This document shows positions 18,549-28,220 of a DNA stretch of 64,000 bases, piece by piece (the stretch's first letter is position 1; the number at the start of each line of letters is the position of its first letter). A model generated the notes under the pieces. The model was given only the letters and a program-made list of their open reading frames with translations. It searched no databases and was not told where the DNA came from. The stretch is taken from assembly GCA_020284085.1 (NCBI GenBank), contig JACEVL010000518.1, positions 1,061,001 to 1,125,000 on the forward strand. Reading direction: 5' to 3'. This stretch comes from Aporrectodea caliginosa (lineage: Eukaryota; Annelida; Clitellata; Crassiclitellata; Lumbricidae). The translations under genes and the position numbers were made by a program.

Positions 18549-18960
18549 GCTTGTTCCTATAGTAAATCCATCGCTATTTATACACGATGTTAAACGCTAA
18601 TGAGGCGTACTTATATAGCTTCCGGTGATGACTGCATTACAATGGTGGTTAGAATCAACCATTTTTCATATGTTCTTTTGTTACTGAAGTAAACCTTTCA
18701 ATGAAATAAACCATCTGGCAGTCGGTAAGTACTTATAACGTACGGCTGAAGCGTAGTTTATATAACTCCAGATGAATGTGTTAAAAAGGTGTTTAGCCTA
18801 AGCTATTTTACACATCGCAGCCTTTGTTCCTATAATAGTTAACCGTCGAACAATCACCGATTTTCGTTAATGGTATGCACTACTGAGGCGTAGTTTTCAT
18901 AGCATCAGGTAAATGCTTTAAAAAGGTGTGTAGAATCAGCGATTTCGCATGGCGGTCTAT
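18549..18960 (+). repeat. Tandem module units (three)
   Basis: GGTGT-type boxes at ~18640 (degenerate), ~18788 and ~18925, each 24-30 bp after TATATAG/TTTATATAAC/TTTTCATAGC, spaced ~137-146 bp. Tract elements CTTTGTTCCTATAATAG and GTACTACTGAGGCG-type recur between. Confidence 0.65.
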
Positions 18961-19379
18961 TAAATGTGTCAAAACGAAGCTTTACAATTTCATTAAATGT
19001 CAATTTTTGCAATATAAAGAAGTTGATCCGACTCTGTCTATAATTTACATATCCTCACAAAAGAATTTGATGCAAATTAAACAATATTGTTCTACAGCAA
19101 TAATTGTCCCACACAAGAAATTTAAAATTAACACACAAAAATCAACCTAGGTTGCAAATGCACAATACATATAATTCTTATTACAATTACAATTACGATT
19201 ACGACATTAGATTCTTTTTCTACTTTGAAACTTGAAAGGGATTATTTTTTAAATCCTCGGTTTGTGGCATTGTGTGGCAGTATCTACGGTTATCATCACA
19301 CCATACCTGTTAAATGAAAATTGTGGTTTGCAAACTGCTCTTTTAATCCCTTCACGTAGGCTACCTAACACACTCGAGT
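18961..19379. other. AT-rich intergenic DNA
   Basis: No gene. (ATTAC)n-type tail remnant at ~19175-19205 (TACAATTACAATTACGATTA). ORF 18926-19150 has no support. Confidence 0.4.
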
Positions 19380-20403
19380 AAGATTTTCCAAGACAAACAC
19401 GACATGTTATACGTGCTGAAGCTTTTGCGTATATATAGCCTCAGGAAATTGTATTATAAAGGTGTTTAGCATCAGCTATTATTCATGGCGTCATTTCCTC
19501 CCGTATCAAATCTGCAATGCATGGACGAATAATTCCTTTATACACGGGGTCAGTTCATTGCAGGACTTCCCGTTTACTTCCCAGATACGTCTCTAACAAA
19601 TTCTACTGTTTGGTTACATTGACAAGTGTGCTTGAACTGCTTTCCCTTGGTCGTTATATGGAGTTCGGTAAGCAGACTCAAAGCATAGTCGTTGGATTGT
19701 AGATCCAACGCGCTAAGCGTCGCACCTAAGTAGACCTATGCAGAAACCCAATTAAGGGTCAAATCCGAGAAGTAGCGTGAACAGGTGTTCTATCTCTCCT
19801 TGTCTGTATGCATCTATGTCTGTGTGTGTGTCTATCTCATTCACTCTATCTCTTTCTCTCTCACTCTTCCTGTCTGCCTCTTTCTGTCTAACTCTGAGTA
19901 GAGCCCTTGAAGAGGCGCTATATAAATTCTATGATTGATCGATTGATTGATCTTTGTCCTCCACTTACTCTCTCACTCACTGTCTCTCCTTGTCTCTCTC
20001 CCGGTCTGTCTGTCTGTCCCTGTCAGTCTGTCTGTTTCTCACTTACTCTATCTTTCTCTCTGTCTCTCCCTGACTCTGTTTGTCTCCCTCTCACCTCTCT
20101 CTGTTGCGGAGGGAAAGAGTCAAGAGTCAGTTTATCTGACAGTCTAATCTGACATTAATCTAATCTGACCTAATCCAATCAATCCAATCCATGCTATTCT
20201 AATATGATCTAATCGATTAAGATCCAATCCATTCCATTCTAATCCAATCCACCCAATCTAGTCCAATGTAATTTAATCTAATATAATCTACTGACTTCTA
20301 CAGACATCGCAACAGAAAATCATAAAACTTTTGGAAAAGACAAATCGAAATCCTAAGTCTCCTATGCTGCGTTGTTGGCCCCTCTGGTCTTCCTTAGGTA
20401 CTG
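19380..20403 (+). repeat. Unit D copy 1
   Basis: Module at ~19425-19470 (GCGTATATATAGCCTCAGG, TATAAAGGTGTTTAGCATCA), TCTAACAAATTCTACTG, TTACATTGACAAG, CTATGCAGAAA, then (CTGT)n at ~19800-20100 with an embedded LINE tail (19895-19950, GAGGCGCTATATAAATTC), and degenerate (CAATC)n at ~20145-20290. Collinear with 29880-30660. Confidence 0.75.
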
Positions 20404-20539
20404 TAGTAGTTTCAGTTTAACGACGCTGTGTGATAACAAAGATCATTAGAGTCGCCCTCCTCCTTAATCCAGGCGTGGGACTGGCACTGACAGAGTATGA
20501 TCAGGGTATGATCAGGATATGATCAGTGGCGGAGTTAAA
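20404..20539 (-). mobile_element. S1 SINE-like element
   Basis: GTAGTAGTTTCAGTTTAACG, CATTAGAGTCGCCCTCCTCC, CAGGCGTGGGACTGGCACTG, a GGGTATGATCA duplication, GTGGCGGAGTTAAA. Confidence 0.8.
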
Positions 20540-20635
20540 GGAAGGAAGGATCCACAGTTTAACGGCAGCTTATGACAACATAGGCCGTAGCCGCCGACAA
20601 AGATTAGTTTTGGCATATTACAGCTGCTCTTAATT
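20540..20635 (-). mobile_element. S2 element with 11-bp target duplication, inserted at an S1 end
   Basis: Host GCGGAGTTAAA occurs at 20529-20539 and 20636-20646. The element carries a GGAAGGAAGGATCC edge: on its sense strand this is a (TTCC)n 3' tail. It shows S2 moving after S1 was fixed. Confidence 0.88.
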
Positions 20636-20682
20636 GCGGAGTTAAACCCAATTAATCTACTACTTATATGAAGAATTTATAA

Positions 20683-21255
<573 letters not shown>

Positions 21256-21353
21256 CATTACATAATAATAAAAATATGATATCATCTTTCGTTCCAGGTT
21301 TACATAAATATAATTATTTGGAGGTCTATTGATCATATCTGAAGATTTATTGA

Positions 21354-21436
21354 TCCACAGTTTAACGGCAGCTTATGACAACATACATGTAGGCTGCTTG
21401 CCGCCGACAAAAATTATTTTTGGCATTTTACAGCTC
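21354..21436 (-). mobile_element. S2 SINE-like element
   Basis: TGATCCACAGTTTAACGGCA, GCTTATGACAACATAC (4-bp insert ATGT), CTTGCCGCCGACAAAAATTA, GGCATTTTACAGCTC. Slightly diverged. Confidence 0.8.
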
Positions 21437-21534
21437 TTTTGACCTTGAGGATAAACTGTTATGCTTTGGTAGTCCTATTAGGATGGAGTTACAGTAGATA
21501 ATTCGTTTCAATATGAAAACTGAAAGCTATTGTA

Positions 21535-21690
21535 CCACTTATATATATCATTGGTAACACCATTCAAAGGTGTCTAAAAGGAAGACTGTATTCTACGCAG
21601 TTTTTTAAACGACATCTTGCGACTGATAGGTTCAATGACGTCGACCTTGACGCAAGGGACCTAATTGCATCCTTCCATTGTGAGTGTAGT
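21535..21690 (+). repeat. Class 2 module with ACGACATCTTGCG block
   Basis: TTATATATATCATTGGTAAC, ATTCAAAGGTGTCTAAAAGG, then ~45 bp on AAACGACATCTTGCGACTGA and AATGACGTCGACCTTGACGC. The same order occurs at 24295-24390, 48020-48215, 22335-22430, 24895-24985 and 49580-49675. Confidence 0.65.
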
Positions 21691-21812
21691 TACTGTTTAA
21701 CGACGTTGCGTCATAACTAAGATTATTAGCGTCGCCCTCCTCCTCTTTTCCTGTCTTGGGAGTTGGGACTGACACTGTCACAGATAGGGACCATAGGATA
21801 GTGGCGTAGTTT
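21690..21812 (-). mobile_element. S1 SINE-like element
   Basis: TGTTTAACGACGTTGCGTCA, GATTATTAGCGTCGCCCTCC, GGGACTGACACTGTCACAG, GTGGCGTAGTTT; insertion in the middle. Confidence 0.7.
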
Positions 21813-22165
21813 AAAAAGGTTTTACAGTTTAATTAGAAAGCCATTTCCTCCAGTCAACAGCATGTTCTATATCCGCTGTTCCCTTCGATTCGTCCTACTG
21901 GATATTTGCTCCACCCCCGTCCCCATGGTGTTTCCCTTCCTAACAAAGATGACTGTAACTTCATATCCAGAGTACTATGTCAAATATATATTGATCTTCT
22001 TCCTCAATTACAACAATAATAGCCCAATTTTTATAACATGCCTATAGTTCTAATTTTATCTAAACATTGCTTTAATCTAATCTTCAAATATCCAATAAGA
22101 CCTTAGTTTGTCAATGCATAAGTTGCATAGGCTACTTGTCAGCTTATTTTTAATAAACGAAAATT
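21813..22165. other. AT-rich intergenic DNA
   Basis: The 61-codon ORF (21862-22047) has no support. TTGTCAATGCATAAGTTGCA is unrelated to other repeats seen. Nothing recognised. Confidence 0.4.
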
Positions 22166-22276
22166 GATTTGACTGACTGACTGACTGACTGACTGACTGA
22201 CTGACTGACTGACTGACTGATTGCTTGATTGCTTGATTGATTGATTGTTTGATTGATTGATTGATTGATTGATTGC
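22166..22276. repeat. (GACT)n/(GATT)n microsatellite
   Basis: GACTGACT runs convert to GATTGATT runs via GCTTGATT. Confidence 0.95.
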
Positions 22277-22649
22277 AAGAGTCCCGATAACTGGACGAAC
22301 ATTTCCAGAACTAAACTACCGATTGAACGTATTACTATATGTAAGGTCGTTTGCTATCGTTTTAAAGGTGTCTAAGGGAGGCGTCAATTATACAACTTTT
22401 CAACGATATCTTGCTATTTACAATAATGGTCTCGTAATCATCGATGAAGTTTTCCATGAGTTCGATTTCATATTAGGAAAAAATGTCTCAACTGTATACA
22501 TATTATCATAGTTTTTCTCGAAAATTTACCGAAAATTTAAGTGCTCTGAGTTTTAATATTATAGACAGATAATTAAACTCGATTTATGACTCATTTTCTG
22601 GTTATCTTTGCACAATATACGGAATAATTCGAGAATGTAACATTGTGCT
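22277..22649 (+). repeat. Unit E copy 1
   Basis: CCGATTGAACGTATTACTAT, ATGTAAGGTCG, CGTTTTAAAGGTGTCTAAGG, CTTTTCAACGATATCTTGC, GAAGTTTTCCATGAGTTCGA, GGAAAAAATGTC, AAATTTACCGAAAATTTAAG. Collinear with 24880-25140 and 49560-50220. The 80-codon ORF is not kept in the sisters. Confidence 0.7.
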
Positions 22650-22752
22650 GTGCTTAAGCGACAGTGTCATAGCAAAGGTGATTCGCGTTGCCCTCCTCCG
22701 TTATCCAGGCTTGGGATTGGCACTACCAGAGTACGAGCAGTGGCGGAGTTTT
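22650..22752 (-). mobile_element. S1 SINE-like element
   Basis: GTGCTTAAGCGACAGTGTCA, GTTGCCCTCCTCCGTTATCC, AGGCTTGGGATTGGCACTAC, GAGCAGTGGCGGAGTTTTAG. Confidence 0.8.
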
Positions 22753-22829
22753 AGCGATATATGAAAAAAGAATTTTCTTTACCCGTTAGCGTCAAATGCA
22801 GTAAGTGAAGCCCAGCCCTAGGATTTTAC

Positions 22830-22934
22830 TCAACTTGTTAATAAATATGGACTGACGGATACGTTTTAAAGGTGTCTAATAATACACGAGATTGCGTTTT
22901 TCCTGATGTTTAACGACCATTTCGACGACCGTAT
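22830..22934 (+). repeat. Class 2 module (unit F)
   Basis: ATAAATATGGACTGACGGAT, ACGTTTTAAAGGTGTCTAAT, then GTTTTTCCTGATGTTTAACG. Sister copies at 32055, 32225, 47315 and 50385. Confidence 0.6.
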
Positions 22935-23172
22935 TGTATTGTATTGTATTGTATTTGAACACTTGTTATAGCGCCCATACCAGATTTCCTATTCAGAGGC
23001 GCTCCCGACTACTGCGCGAACGCTGAATCGGAGTTTCACGCCGAAGCGCATGAGTAATTGCGAGTGAAGGACTTGCCCAGGGTCCCTACGCGGCAGCTTT
23101 GAGGTGGATTCGAACCCGCAACCCTCCAGCTGCAAGGCACCGAACATACCCCTACACCACCGCGCCCCAGTT
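22935..23172 (-). mobile_element. S4 SINE, second monomer
   Basis: (ATTGT)n tail, AACACTTGTTATAGCGCCC, CTACTGCGCGAACGCTGAAT, GGATTCGAACCCGCAACCC (B box), CCACCGCGCCCCAG (A box). Truncated at the monomer junction. Confidence 0.9.
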
Positions 23173-23234
23173 GTATTGTGACCGTATCATACCTTTGCAA
23201 TTTTCATCTGATACAACAGTTTTCCGCAGTTGCA

Positions 23235-23460
23235 ATGGCAACTGTATACGATTGGTTAGAGCGGTCGCCTTGCAACGAGTAGAGTATGGGTTCGATCCTC
23301 CTCCTCTGATACGTTTACGGTAAATTGTAGATAAAACCACGATGGCATGGCTCTGAGATTTTTTCATGCAATCAGTTATCAGTTATAATCGTTTTAAAGG
23401 GACCTTAAGAAAGTCCTTCACTCACAATTGCTCAGCGCCATCGATTGAAGCTTTGTCATT
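23235..23460 (+). mobile_element. S5 tRNA-headed SINE, interrupted
   Basis: Head GATTGGTTAGAGCGGTCGCC (A box) and GTATGGGTTCGATCC (B box) at 23249-23306. The body, GGGACCTTAAGAAAGTCCTT, CACTCACAATTGCTCAGCGC, follows at ~23399-23450 after a degraded gap. Sisters at 47430 and 32365; body-only copies at 51190 and 5452 (minus). Confidence 0.75.
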
Positions 23461-23700
23461 GTTTGTAGATCATTCGTTCGAGGTCGTCGTTGGTTTGCAT
23501 GAATGTATTTCAAAGGTTGATGGGTTCCTGGTCCAAATACTAGACTCATCTGAATATTGAACGCAATTGTACTATATTTTATATAGGGTCGGTTCAGACC
23601 ATTTAAAGGTATATATATATTCGTTTAATTGAGAAAACAATCTGACAAAAACGCAGAAATGCTAACATGAGTGATAATTGATAATTAAAGTTCATCAGAA
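23461..23700. other. Degenerate class 2 module and AT-rich DNA
   Basis: TATTGAACGCAATTGTACTA, TATTTTATATAGGGTCGGTT, CATTTAAAGGTATAT at ~23555-23615 keeps the TATA and upstream box but has lost GGTGT. Confidence 0.5.
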
Positions 23701-24275
23701 GATTTTAGAATAAACTAGTAAATATTTTTATATAATGATCTGGGAATAAATTGAGAGTTGTCCTTGGGTGGGAGAGTATGGTTGTGTGCTCTAGGTCTTA
23801 ATTGGTGAGAGGAGAGGAGTCGGAGTGGAGGTAGGAGTTGATGAAGAACATGCTTGGGGTTGTGTAATATGGAGAAAAGGAGTTTAGCATCGGCTATATT
23901 GGCAAGTTCAGAGACTGTTGGAAAGGATTGCTCTAGGTATCCTAGGCGTTTGGCTCTTTTAGGAGTTTTTCCAGGCGTTCTTTATCGGAAGCCAGGGTGA
24001 GACCCCACCAGGATGGGGAGGCATATAGAAGTTTAGCAACGGTAGTGGCTTTGGTTACATTATGGATGGATGAGGCAGAAAGGCCATGGGTTTTAAGTTT
24101 TCTGATAGCATAAAAAGAGGAGGAGCAAGTAGCTGTGAGGTGGTCTATATGGGCTGTGAGTTTGAAATTATCTTGAAGGATGACACCCAGTATTTTCAAA
24201 GTTTTAACTCGGGTAATACCAGGCAATGGAGGAGGAGGTTCAAATTGGTGTCGAGGTCGGAAAATTATCATTTCT
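23700..24275 (-). pseudogene. CR1/L2-superfamily LINE relic, RT C-terminal region
   Basis: The minus-strand frame 24271-23942 encodes KILGVILQDNFKLTAHIDH, ATTVAKLLYASPSWWGLT and ERLEKLLK; a frameshift near 23945 continues with RLGYLEQSFPTVSELANIAD, KLLFSILHNPKHVLHQLLPP, LRPRAHNHTLP. The latter block is shared with 45738-46150. No intact RT core. Confidence 0.8.
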
Positions 24276-24289
24276 TTAGATTTAGAGCT

Positions 24290-24428
24290 ATTTAAGGTAA
24301 GGTGTCTAAAGGAACACTGTTTTTATTCAGTTTTCAGCGACATCTTGCGACTGACAGGGTCAGTGACGTCGAACTTGCCTTACCTGATGAACAGGGATTT
24401 TTCGTATCCATCCATTGCGAGTGTATAG
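24290..24428 (+). repeat. Class 2 module with ACGACATCTTGCG-type block
   Basis: TAAGGTAAGGTGTCTAAAGG, then CAGCGACATCTTGCGACTGA and GTCAGTGACGTCGAACTTGC. The TATA has been lost at the LINE junction. Confidence 0.6.
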
Positions 24429-24532
24429 CTACTGCTTAACGACGCTGTGTCTTAACAAGATAATAAACGTCGACCTCCTCCTTTATCCAGACTCGAGACT
24501 GGCACCACCCGAAAAAAGGCAGTGGCGGGAAT
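24429..24532 (-). mobile_element. S1 SINE-like element
   Basis: ACTGCTTAACGACGCTGTGT, ATAAACGTCGACCTCCTCCT, ATCCAGACTCGAGACTGGCA, AGGCAGTGGCGGG. The CGAGACTGGCACCACCCG variant is shared only with 48880-48980. Confidence 0.8.
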
Positions 24533-24552
24533 AAGTATTTGGCGATAATTAA

Positions 24553-24745
24553 TTATTGTATTGTATTGTATTTGAACACTTGTTATAGCGCCCCTACCAG
24601 ATTTCCCATTCAGAGGCGCTCCCGACTACTGCGCGAACGCTGAATCGGAGTTTCACGCCGAAGCGCATGAGCAATTGCGAGTGAAGGACTTGCCCAGGGT
24701 CCCTACGAGGTGGCTTTTGAGGTGGATTCGAACCCGCAACAAATA
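24553..24745 (-). mobile_element. S4 SINE, second monomer, 5'-truncated
   Basis: Same as 22935-23172 but stops after GATTCGAACCCGCAAC, i.e. truncated at the B box. Confidence 0.9.
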
Positions 24746-25150
24746 ATTACATGCAATGGTATCAGTTTGAAGCGTTTTAAAGTTTAATAAGATATTTTTA
24801 TGGCTGCAAAGGCCGCCATAACTCTACGAAAAATCTGCCAATACGCAAGCAAACCATAATGCTTAGAAATAAGCTATCGATTGAACGTGATTTTATTCTT
24901 ATGTATGGTCGGTTAGAAACGTTTAAAAGGTGTCTAATAGAGAACCATTATTATCCACTTTTCAACGACGTCTTGCGTCTGACAATAATGGTATAGTAAT
25001 AATCTATGAAGTTTACCATGAGTTCAATTTCATAGCAGGAAAAAATCTCAGAGCTATACCATCATGGTTTTATCTCAAATTTACCGTAATTTCAAGTGCT
25101 CGCGGGTTTCGTTTTGAATTAGCATCTTAAAATTAAATGAGCATAAAAAT
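24746..25150 (+). repeat. Unit E copy 2
   Basis: Degenerate module at ~24765 (GCGTTTTAAAGTTTAATAA), GGCTGCAAAGGCC, then ATCGATTGAACGTGATTTTA, TTCTTATGTATGGTCGG, GTTTAAAAGGTGTCTAATAG, CAACGACGTCTTGCG, GAAGTTTACCATGAGTTC. Confidence 0.7.
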
Positions 25151-25154
25151 TTGT

Positions 25155-25390
25155 TATGGGCTCTCGTGCAATCCACCGCCTCTGCTCCAAAGGAATGGAA
25201 TCGACTACCACTCTCTCTGTCTTCGTAACTGAAATTCACTTCATTCCTTCAAAAAGCGACTCAAAACTCACTATTTCTCCTTGGCTTTCAAGGATTTGGA
25301 AATCTAAGTGCATCTTCACCTGGCGGTTGACTATCCGCGCCTCAGATTCACATTTCGGTGTGACCTTGCGCGCGTTATAAATTTATTTAT

Positions 25391-25395
<5 letters not shown>
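25155..25395 (+). pseudogene. CR1/L2-like LINE, 3' end
   Basis: Broken frames encode SAPKEWNRLPLSLRN and a following FKKRLKTHYFSLAF-like block (the usual SxxLWNSLP...F..LKT.L end); the 3' tail is GCGCGTTATAAATTTATTTA joined to (AAT)n. Confidence 0.75.

Positions 25396-25473
<78 letters not shown>
25393..25473. repeat. (AAT)n microsatellite at LINE tail
   Basis: About 26 AAT units, followed by (TAG)n and TTTCAGTA, a truncated S1 tail (25478-25498, minus). Confidence 0.95.
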
Positions 25474-25499
25474 TTGTAGTAGTAGTAGTTTCAGTAAAC

Positions 25500-25668
25500 A
25501 AGCAAAGAAAAAGAAACATTAAGGCTACTTAAACGTGCTTTTATATAGCTTCAAATGAATAATATTATGTAAAAAGGATGTTACAAATCCAACTGTTACT
25601 CGTGGCCTCAGTCCTTGCTATATAGTTGAACAGACTTAAACCGTGAAAGAAGCTGAAACGTGCATTTA
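25500..25668 (+). repeat. Unit D copy 2, first module
   Basis: AACGTGCTTTTATATAGCTT, CAAATGAATAATATTATGTA, AAAAGGATGTTACAAATCC: GGTGT has become GGATGT. CTCAGTCCTTGCTATATAGT at ~25610 is the uninserted form of the LINE site at 29573. Confidence 0.6.
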
Positions 25669-26640
25669 TTTTATTTATTTATTTATTTCAGAAAATTTAT
25701 ATAGCGCCCCTTCAAGGATGCCTACTCAGAAGCGCTCCCAGCCCAACCCCGGTCGAACAGGACAGTCTTAAGAGAACTGAGAAATGAGGCAGAGTGACCA
25801 GCAGGTGTCAGCCGAAGCATGGTAGGGAGCCCATTCCAGGTTGAAGGACCCGCCACGGAGAAGGCGCGACGCTGCCTGAGAGCAGTCCGCGAACGAGGAA
25901 CAATGAGCTCAGCCTGTGCAGCCGAGCGGAGAAAGCAACGACGCTGGACGCATGTGGTGGAGCAGCAGAGCTCCCGCAAATACGGAGGGGCCAGACCCTC
26001 AATACAGCGCCGGACCAAGACAGAGATTCGATATACAATACGCTGTGGGTAAGGAAGCCAGTGGAGCACGTCCCTCATGTATTCAGAAACCCGCCCAAAC
26101 CTCAGAATGCGGCCAACAAGGCGGGCGGCAGTGCGCAGGACCCTATTCAGGGACCCGGTCCGGCAGGCAGGAAGTCCATCATAAATGGCGCTACAGTAGT
26201 CGAGCCGTGAGACTACAAAAGCATGGACCAGCGTCGACGCTGCGCTAGGAGACAGAGAGCGGGAGATTACCTTGAGCTGTCGAAGCTGATAGTAACAGCT
26301 GCGGCAGAGAAGATTTATGTGACACGTAAATGTGAGTTCCTGGTCTAGGGTGACTCCCAGGTCACGAACTGAGGTTGAGAAGGTGAAGTTGGGGTATTTC
26401 AAGGCAAGTGAGGTTAGGTCTATTTTAGAAAGCTGCTGGGGTGTTCCAAGCCAAATAAGCTGAGTCTTAGTCGGGTTCAGCCGCAAGCGGTTTGAGGACA
26501 TCCAGGACTGCAGGGTCTCCATAGCCCGGCTTATTGTTCCAACTGCCGCATCGGCCTGGGTCGCAAGACAGTGAATATAGGCTTGCAGGTCGTCTGCGTA
26601 GGACTGACCCAGGACAGATGCAGCCGCCAGAATGGACCCC
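25669..26640 (-). pseudogene. L2/CR1-like LINE inserted in the TATA region of a module
   Basis: Minus-strand coding from ~26640: the YADDL catalytic box, WMSSNRLRLNPTKTQLIWLG, FTFSTSVRDLGVTLD, SRLDYCSAIYDGLP, WNGLPTMLRL, stop at 25722. The 401-codon frame also reads ~95 unrelated codons of host DNA at its N-terminus. 3' end: GGCGCTATATAAATTTTCTG then (AAAT)n. Flanks GTGCATTTAT and ATATAGCATTTGACAG rejoin to a normal module TATA. RT motifs upstream of YADD are missing. Confidence 0.92.
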
Positions 26641-26935
26641 AATATAGCATTTGACAGATGCGTTAAAAAGGTGTTTAGCATCAACGGGCCAGTGCATCGC
26701 AGAAATCTCCCAGATTCGCTTCTAGCAAATTCTACTGCTTGCATGGTGACATCGAGAAGCATGCAACTAGCTAGCCATTGTCGACCTATGCAGAAAGCCA
26801 AGAGTGAAATTCGAGAATAAACAAGGACAGGGGGTTCTCTCTCTCCGTCTCTCTGCATCTCCGTCCGTCTGTCTGTCTGTCTGTCTTTGTCTCTGTCTAT
26901 CTGTATCTCACTCACTCTCTTTCTCATTTAGTTTG
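26641..26935 (+). repeat. Unit D copy 2, second module and (CTGT)n
   Basis: ATAGCATTTGACAGATGCGT, TAAAAAGGTGTTTAGCATCA, CTTCTAGCAAATTCTACTGC, CTATGCAGAAAGCCAAGAG, then CTCTCT/CTGT repeats at 26835-26920. Confidence 0.75.
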
Positions 26936-27196
26936 AACAGTTATCACCGTTCATTACGAAGAAGAAGTAGATGATTTATATAGCGTCCCTTCAAGGTTAC
27001 TACCCATTACTCCATCAGCATAATGCAGTACACTTCAATTGACAAGCTGCCGACTATTGTTATTATTGCACGGTTTAACGAAACAATGGTCGAGGTGATG
27101 AACTCCGATGTTGCGCCCACTAAAACTCTCGATCCATCCCGAGGACTATAGTAGTCCGCACACACCTCTTTAAAGGCTTTACCTAGTTCTATAAGT
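26936..27196. other. LINE/SINE tail (minus), module (minus)
   Basis: TTATATAGCGTCCCTTCAAG at ~26972 is a reversed LINE/SINE tail; the same context is at 32640-32720. Module at ~27158-27195: GCACACACCTCTTTAAAGG, CTATAAGTAA. Confidence 0.6.
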
Positions 27197-27322
27197 AATT
27201 TAACTCCGCCACTGTTTGTTTTCTGACAGTGCCAGTCCCAAGCCTGGATAAAGGAGGAGGGCGACGCTAATGATCTTTGCTATCACACAGTGTCGTTAAA
27301 CTGAAACTACTACTACTACTAT
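27197..27322 (+). mobile_element. S1 SINE-like element, full length
   Basis: ACTCCGCCACTGTTTGTTTT, CAGTCCCAAGCCTGGATAAA, GGAGGAGGGCGACGCTAATG, GTCGTTAAACTGAAACTA, (CTA)4. The best copy of the consensus. Confidence 0.9.
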
Positions 27323-27361
27323 AAGTAATGATAACAGCCGATGGAAACTATATTTGCCACA

Positions 27362-27470
27362 CCGAAGCTCTCCTCCTTTATCCAGGCCCAAGCCTTGATG
27401 AAGGAGGAGGGCAACGCTAATGGTCTTTGTTATCACACAGTGTCGTTAAATTGAAACTACTGCTACTATG
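27362..27470 (+). mobile_element. S1 SINE-like element
   Basis: CCAAGCCTTGATGAAGGAGG, GGTCTTTGTTATCACACAGT, GTCGTTAAATTGAAACTACT. Confidence 0.85.
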
Positions 27471-27494
27471 GACACTATACTATATACAAAACGA

Positions 27495-27573
27495 GCTGTA
27501 ATATGCCAAAATAATTTCTGTCGACGGCAACGGCCATTGTTGTCATAAGCTGTCGTTAAACTATGGATCAATC
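27495..27573 (+). mobile_element. S2 SINE-like element
   Basis: GAGCTGTAATATGCCAAAAT, GACGGCAACGGCCATTGTTG, TCGTTAAACTATGGATCAAT. Confidence 0.8.
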
Positions 27574-27587
27574 CAATTAAGGGTATT

Positions 27588-28204
27588 TGCCACATGGCCT
27601 TTGACCTCTAACCCAACCCAGTTGTTACTTGTGTATCGCATGACCCGACACAGTTTGAAGGATTCTGGTGTTGGGCGTTAGCCGGACCCATACGGAAGCT
27701 CAAATGGGACGCGAACAAATTGAAGCATTACAATTTTATTATGAACAGCGCTCGTGAATAAGCTGGTGCCCTGCGTGTGCCGCTTTTGAAGTTTGGAGAT
27801 TACGATCATATAGGTTTTCAAACTCTCGTCTGCTTATCCTCGGTCGCTGATGTCATTTCCGGTTTCGACGTAAGACCTAATCGCAGAAGTTGTCGTTTAC
27901 TTCTGAGCCGTATAACGTGCTCTACATAGTGTCAGATAAATTCGTTTAACAGAGGTTTAACAACAACCATTACGCTTGTTCCTATAATAAAGCCAAGACT
28001 ATTATTGTATAATGTGTTCAACGTTACTGAGAAGTATCTATATATAGCAGCATATGTCTGCATTAAAAAGGTGTTTAGAATCAACCGTTTAATCATATCC
28101 TCCTTTGAGCCTGTATAGTAAATCCGAACGAATCCTTACTAAGCGTGAATTACTGATAACATGTTTTTATATATAGCGTCTAGGGACTACATTAAAAAGG
28201 TGTT
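27588..28204 (+). repeat. Unit C copy 2 and tandem modules
   Basis: Unit C to ~27800, then GTCTGCTTATCCTCGGTCGC (empty site of the 15148 hAT). Modules at ~27915-27965 (degenerate GAGGTTTAAC), ~28022-28075 and ~28165-28204, spaced ~115-132 bp. Confidence 0.7.
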
Positions 28205-28220
28205 TAGCATCAACAATTAA

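Noticed and set aside
23235..23310. Functional tRNA gene (A and B boxes)
   Set aside because: Recurs with SINE body sequence at 32365 and 47435; acceptor stem not paired. Same reasoning for the S3, S4 and S6 heads.
25722..26927. N-terminal ~95 codons of the 401-codon LINE frame
   Set aside because: They translate (CTGT)n and unit D host DNA upstream of the truncated LINE.
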